A model generated the notes under the pieces. The model saw only the letters and a list, made by a program, of their open reading frames with translations. It made no database searches and was not told where the DNA came from. Shown here piece after piece: positions 60,831-64,000 of a stretch of 64,000 bases of DNA. Origin of the DNA: Bacillus sp. M6-12 (lineage in GTDB: Bacteria > Bacillota > Bacilli > Bacillales > DSM-1321). The translations under genes and the position numbers were made by a program. Position 1 is the stretch's first letter. Each line of letters opens with the position of its first letter. The stretch lies in the NCBI RefSeq assembly GCF_002860285.1, contig NZ_PGVF01000023.1:17474-81473 (forward strand), given 5' to 3'.

Positions 60831-61175
60831 CTATCTGTGACAGGGGGTCTGGCCCCAAAGAAATCCACTTTTACTTAACTCTTTGTATGTATAAAGGGAA
60901 AGAACGATTATACAACGATAATCAGTCTTTCTCTGTGACTGGTTGCTTAAATCAAAATCATTTAGCTGAAATCTACCCGCAACAAATTGATTGGCTATAT
61001 AATCAGCATTGCCATAATCAATATACCCAGTTGGTGTTTGCCCAGCTGCCAATGAGTCTCCCAAAGCAACGTATTGTAATAAGGCTGGTTTTGCTTGTGG
61101 CTGCGTCTTAGCCAAAGCGCTAAAAGGCAAGCCTGCCAATAAAGCCCCAGCTAATGATAAACTCGTCATCTTCAT
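60831..61175 (-). pseudogene. Truncated SGNH/GDSL esterase
   Basis: Good start (AAAGGGGGAGAGAAAG before ATG 61173-61175) and signal peptide 1-22 (LAGALLAGLPFSALA), then block I YVALGDSLAAGQTP with GDSL at 39-42, and GYIDYGNADYIANQFVAGRF. After about residue 76 the family resemblance ends and 38 unrelated residues lead to a stop. The G, N and D/H blocks needed for catalysis are missing. It faces the subtilase remnant; the junction contains the palindrome at 60844-60856. Confidence 0.8.
60844..60856. repeat. GGGGTCTGGCCCC palindrome (REP-like)
   Basis: Near-perfect 13-base palindrome followed by AAAGAAAT; a sister GGGGTATGACCCC followed by AAAGAATA lies at 62460-62472. Possibly tips of REP-like elements moved by RAYT/Y1 transposases; inferred. 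Confidence 0.5.
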
Positions 61176-61346
61176 CTTTCTCTCCCCCTTTTAGTAAAAA
61201 ATTCCTACATCTGATCCTTTTCTTTTTTCTTTCAAGGAAGTCTTTTTAGGGCAAGAAATTTTCATAAGACAAATACCTACATAATTAACAATTAAAAATA
61301 GCCGTAATGTAAAATCATGTTTGCTTATTCGGAGAATAATGACAAA

Positions 61347-61372
61347 AGCCCGGAGAATGAAATCTCAGGGCT
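61347..61372 (-). terminator. Terminator of the XRE regulator gene
   Basis: AGCCCTGAG / CTCCGGGCT hairpin then TTTTG on the minus strand, nine bases past the stop. Confidence 0.8.
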
Positions 61373-61381
61373 GGCAGATAT

Positions 61382-61606
61382 TTAACTTTCCTCACCCTCA
61401 CAACCATCAAAAAAAGTAGTGACTGGCACTTTGAAAACTACGGACAACTCTCGTAAACTTTCTAAGCTAGTATTCTGTCTGCCATTCTCCATATTAGATA
61501 TAGAAGCACGAGAAAGACTAAGAAGTCTTGCCAATTCTTTTTGGGACATATTATGGTCTTCCCTTAGTTTCTTCACATTTTGACCTACAATTAGTTTTAA
61601 ATCCAT
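61382..61606 (-). CDS. XRE-family HTH regulator (74 aa)
   Basis: Compact Cro/CI-type DNA-binding protein: helix-turn-helix MSQKELARLLSLSRASISNM (about 20-40) and an acidic tail (FDGCEGEES). No second domain, the size common in phage, plasmid or toxin-antitoxin repressors, but no partner gene is nearby. Start ATG 61604-61606 follows AGGGGTG; the longer frame's start lies in that RBS. Target unknown; own promoter region is the likely site. Confidence 0.85.
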   Translation of the reverse strand: MDLKLIVGQNVKKLREDHNMSQKELARLLSLSRASISNMENGRQNTSLESLRELSVVFKVPVTTFFDGCEGEES

Positions 61607-62635
61607 TGCCGACACCCCTGTAAGCTGTTATTCCTGATACTGTTTTCAATTTTATGCACCTGCCTGATTAAATGAGCAAAGCCTCTTTTATTAAAGCGAT
61701 TAATTATGCCCCAATATGGATGGTCTCCCCAACCTGAAGGTTATTCACAAAAAATTGAATGATTTCTTAAGTCCTGCTGCTAAAAGGTGAGAATTTTGTT
61801 ATTGGAGAATCAATTTATGCTTCTGTATATTGGATATAAATAAATCCCTCTAATCACAATTTCCATAAACTTTAAATTTCCTTTTTGTAACTACTAATTT
61901 ATCCTTTTTCTTTCACCTTTATTGTTATTTTTAAAAACCTGATTAATAGAATAATCATATAAACAAAGAGGGCTAATCCTGGAGTGGATCAGCCCTGACG
62001 CATTTTGCTTTATTTCTTGGGCTTTTTGGCAACCTGGCAATCATAGTTTAATTAAACATTAGACCCATGGCTTTGCGTCCCTACTTTTCAATAGGTTTGC
62101 TATTATAGAAGCATTATTATTTATAAATAATTATTATAATTTAATTATCTTACTTATAAAGAATAAATGCAATAGAATTTTCAAAATATATAATACTTTT
62201 GAATTATATACTGTATATCAATTGTAAATAAAGTAGTTCTTTTGTATCTCTAAGGTATAAACTTATTGTTAATAAGTAGTGGAGATTATGTAAACGTATA
62301 GGCTCCATCCAGGATATCATTTACTGTCACATATGCTAGTTGCACCATCTTTCACAATGTTGAGGTCTTACCCTAATTCCCACCTTGATAAAAGTTTCCA
62401 AATTAGTCGGCTAATCCAATTACACAACCACCATCAATTAAGTCACGATACAAATCAGCGGGGTATGACCCCAAAGAATAGAACAGACATGGTTCACTTA
62501 GAAAACAAAAAGAAAAGCTCTGCAGAGACATAAATCCCCACAAAGCTTTCCTGAAAGACCCAAGTACTTTCACCCTTAAAGGACAAGAGGTTTATCCCTG
62601 AGTGTTTTAGAATTTTAGCGATAACTTCCGAGATG
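61607..62635. other. AT-rich 1-kb stretch without a gene
   Basis: No frame with an RBS and coding character. It holds an 11-bp hairpin (AGGGCTAATCC / GGATCAGCCCT, one mismatch, 61969-61996) and the REP-like palindrome at 62460-62472. The 62100-62280 part is very AT-rich. Confidence 0.6.
62460..62472. repeat. GGGGTATGACCCC palindrome (REP-like)
   Basis: Sister of the element at 60844-60856; the shared string is GGGGTnTGrCCCCAAAGAA. Confidence 0.5.
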
Positions 62636-63472
62636 TTATTTCTTATCAGATTCTCTTGGATCTACATAATCCGGGTAATCCGAAATGATAGCATCAACAT
62701 CCATATCCAGAAGAAAATCGGCTGCTTCTTGGCTTCTTACAGTCCATGAAGATATTTTCATTCCCAGCGAGTGAACTTGATCTACTAAATCTTCGGTAAC
62801 GATTCCGTAGCTCGGGTTAAAGTAATCAGCATATACCGCAAAGTCTGCTAAGGCCTGCTCTGCTGTATGTGCTTTGGAAGAAGTCAGAACTCCAATAGGA
62901 ACCTTTGGGAGAAGGGAATCCATCTTTTTCATTGAATCAAAGTTAAATGATTGGACTATTATTTTTTCATTTTGTGGATGATCAAGATTTCGTTCTTTTA
63001 GTTCCCCTGCCACACTTTCTTCAATTCCAGGATAAAGCTCTGGTGCCTTTAACTCTATTAAAATACCAACTTTACCATGATATCTGTCTAGTATTTCATC
63101 AAAAGTTGGAATTTTTTCTCCTGCAAATTGCTCTCCCTTAAAGCTGCCTGCATCAAGAGATTTCAATTGTTCAAAACTCAAATCCTTTACATACCCAGTG
63201 CCATCTGTAGTTCGATCAACTTTCGTATCATGGATAATCACTAATTCTCCGTCCTTGCTTCTTTGAACATCAATCTCAATATAGTCAGCCTTCATATCCA
63301 CTGCTTTGTCAAAAGCTGCAATTGTATTTTCCGGCGCATTCCCGGATGCCCCACGATGGGCTACATTATCAACTTGTCTTAACTCGCCAGTTGACTCTGC
63401 AGCAAAAGCCTGGCTAAACGGACTGAATAATAGTGATAGTGCAACGCCAGTTCCTAATATTGTTTTTTTCAT
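62636..63472 (-). CDS. Secreted glycerophosphodiester phosphodiesterase
   Basis: Hydrolyses glycerophosphodiesters, possibly from phospholipid or teichoic acid turnover, giving glycerol-3-phosphate. 278 residues with signal peptide about 1-25 (ends QAFAAE). GDPD motifs: HRGASGNAPENTIAAF with H39, metal ligands E66 and D68 (YIEIDVQ), and H81 (VIIHDTKVDRTTDGTG); C-terminal SSWTVRSQEAADFLLDMDVD. Start ATG 63470-63472 with AAGGGAG nine bases upstream, rather than ATG 63481 which touches the RBS. No neighbouring phosphate or glycerol genes. Confidence 0.93.
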   Translation of the reverse strand: MKKTILGTGVALSLLFSPFSQAFAAESTGELRQVDNVAHRGASGNAPENTIAAFDKAVDMKADYIEIDVQRSKDGELVIIHDTKVDRTTDGTGYVKDLSFEQLKSLDAGSFKGEQFAGEKIPTFDEILDRYHGKVGILIELKAPELYPGIEESVAGELKERNLDHPQNEKIIVQSFNFDSMKKMDSLLPKVPIGVLTSSKAHTAEQALADFAVYADYFNPSYGIVTEDLVDQVHSLGMKISSWTVRSQEAADFLLDMDVDAIISDYPDYVDPRESDKK

Positions 63473-63879
63473 TCTATCCATCTCCCTTGTTGAATTATGT
63501 ACAAGGTTATTGTATTTGAGAAACGTTTATGAACAAATGCGGGATATCCATTATTTTTTGTAAATAAAAGTAGGAAGAAAATACTGAATTTTCTTTACAC
63601 ACTTTAACTTTACTCATATATTAATCGCACACTGGATGGAAGATTGTTAAAGTGTGCAATTATTTCTCCTTTATATTAGTCCAAGATGGTAAATAAATCT
63701 TCTCCACAATTAACTGAAACTCTATCACATTTAGTACCCATTTAAAAAAAACCTGGGAAGCAGGTTATATTAATTTCTCTATCACTTTGATTCATGAAAG
63801 CACTTTCCTGGCCCATCATAAAAGGCAGACCTTTTTCAGCAATCAACCAATTTATTTAAAAATCCCTTCTCAGCTGCAG
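63473..63879. other. 407-bp gap between the phosphodiesterase gene and an IS element
   Basis: Holds the phosphodiesterase promoter region and a terminator-like hairpin (next entry). A 30-codon open stretch on the minus strand between the IS end and that hairpin has no start and is not recognisable. Confidence 0.5.
63743..63766 (-). terminator. Terminator-like hairpin
   Basis: AACCTG / CAGGTT with a five-base loop followed by TTTTTT on the minus strand. It would stop transcription coming from the IS side. Confidence 0.65.
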
Positions 63880-64000
63880 TGACCCCATAAAGTTAGACAG
63901 GTTATTTGCATTAGGCAGCTTGTAAGGTCTGAACTCGGTATTGAACCGGGCTCAGGCCTTTTAGTTTTGCCTTAATACATCTGTAATTGTAATAATCGAT
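63880..64000 (-). mobile_element. End of an IS3-family insertion sequence (continues past window)
   Basis: The tip TGACCCCATAAAGTTAGACA and the transposase 3' end just inside it fit the right end of an IS150/IS3-group element. Only one end is visible, so terminal repeats and target duplication cannot be checked. Confidence 0.8.
63911..64000 (-). CDS. IS3-family transposase OrfB, last 29 residues
   Basis: Minus-strand frame from the window edge to TAA 63911-63913 reads IDYYNYRCIKAKLKG then LSPVQYRVQTLQAA, the typical C-terminus of the rve (DDE integrase) transposase of IS150-like elements. The catalytic part lies beyond the window. Confidence 0.9.
   Translation of the reverse strand: MDYYNYRCIKAKLKGLSPVQYRVQTLQAA

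Noticed and set aside
61382..61606. Toxin-antitoxin or phage-defence module around the XRE regulator
   Set aside because: No second gene with suitable spacing on either strand; flanks are remnants and empty AT-rich DNA.
62333..62533. 66-codon ORF in the AT-rich gap
   Set aside because: No RBS and it runs through the REP-like palindrome.
63770..63870. Open stretch on the minus strand beside the IS (AEKGLPFMMGQESAFMNQSD)
   Set aside because: About 30 codons, no start or RBS and a stop upstream; could be a gene fragment cut by the IS but length is within chance.

Overview
The window is a chromosomal segment of a spore-forming, low-GC Gram-positive bacterium of the family Bacillaceae. Evidence is the sporulation genes (spoVB, bofC, safA, a CotS-family kinase gene, spo0B, spoIVFA/spoIVFB), AGGAGG-type ribosome binding sites, T-box leaders, a 6S RNA and an L21 leader. 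Gene order closely follows the alaS-to-maf stretch of Bacillus subtilis. I would guess Cytobacillus, Mesobacillus or a close relative, but the species cannot be read from the sequence alone.

Layout. 1-12.2 kb: T-box-controlled alaS (cut by the left edge), an AI-2E-family permease, a zinc-ribbon protein, yrrD, recD2, a TPR protein, the tRNA-thiolation pair mnmA and cysteine desulfurase with cymR, and rarA. 12.2-17.5 kb: a GntR/ABC-transporter operon with a palindromic operator-like site over its promoter, and an MFS transporter. 17.7-31.2 kb: tcdA, a 6S RNA gene, T-box-controlled hisS-aspS, a 58-residue protein, an SH3b/amidase_3 wall hydrolase, dtd, rel, apt, recJ and comN. 31.3-43.2 kb: spoVB, membrane proteins, yajC, tgt-queA (queuosine), ruvAB, bofC, a lipoprotein, a CotS-like kinase and safA. 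43.5-48 kb: niaR, pheA, a YycC-like small protein, thrR, obg, spo0B. 48.5-59 kb: the L21-Prp-L27 operon, RNase E/G, spoIVFAB, minCD, mreBCD, radC and maf. Most of this is informational and cell-cycle machinery with short spacings or overlaps that imply operons: L27 carries the N-terminal extension that the adjacent Prp protease removes; SpoIVFA and SpoIVFB form one intramembrane-protease complex; MreBCD and MinCD set rod shape and division site.

59-64 kb is different: AT-rich, degraded and accessory. It holds a frameshifted proline-rich secreted-type ORF, a tandem duplication, a degenerate 21-bp repeat, a subtilase remnant, a truncated GDSL esterase, short GGGGT-TG-CCCC palindromes, an XRE regulator, a secreted glycerophosphodiesterase and the end of an IS3-family element at the right edge.

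Across the window, two families of non-coding dispersed repeats (A: eight full or partial copies; B: two copies) occupy many of the larger intergenic gaps. I did not find a convincing undescribed multi-gene system. The best leads are the two repeat families, the structured leader of the YycC-like gene, the GntR/ABC island with its operator, and the decayed 59-61 kb locus.
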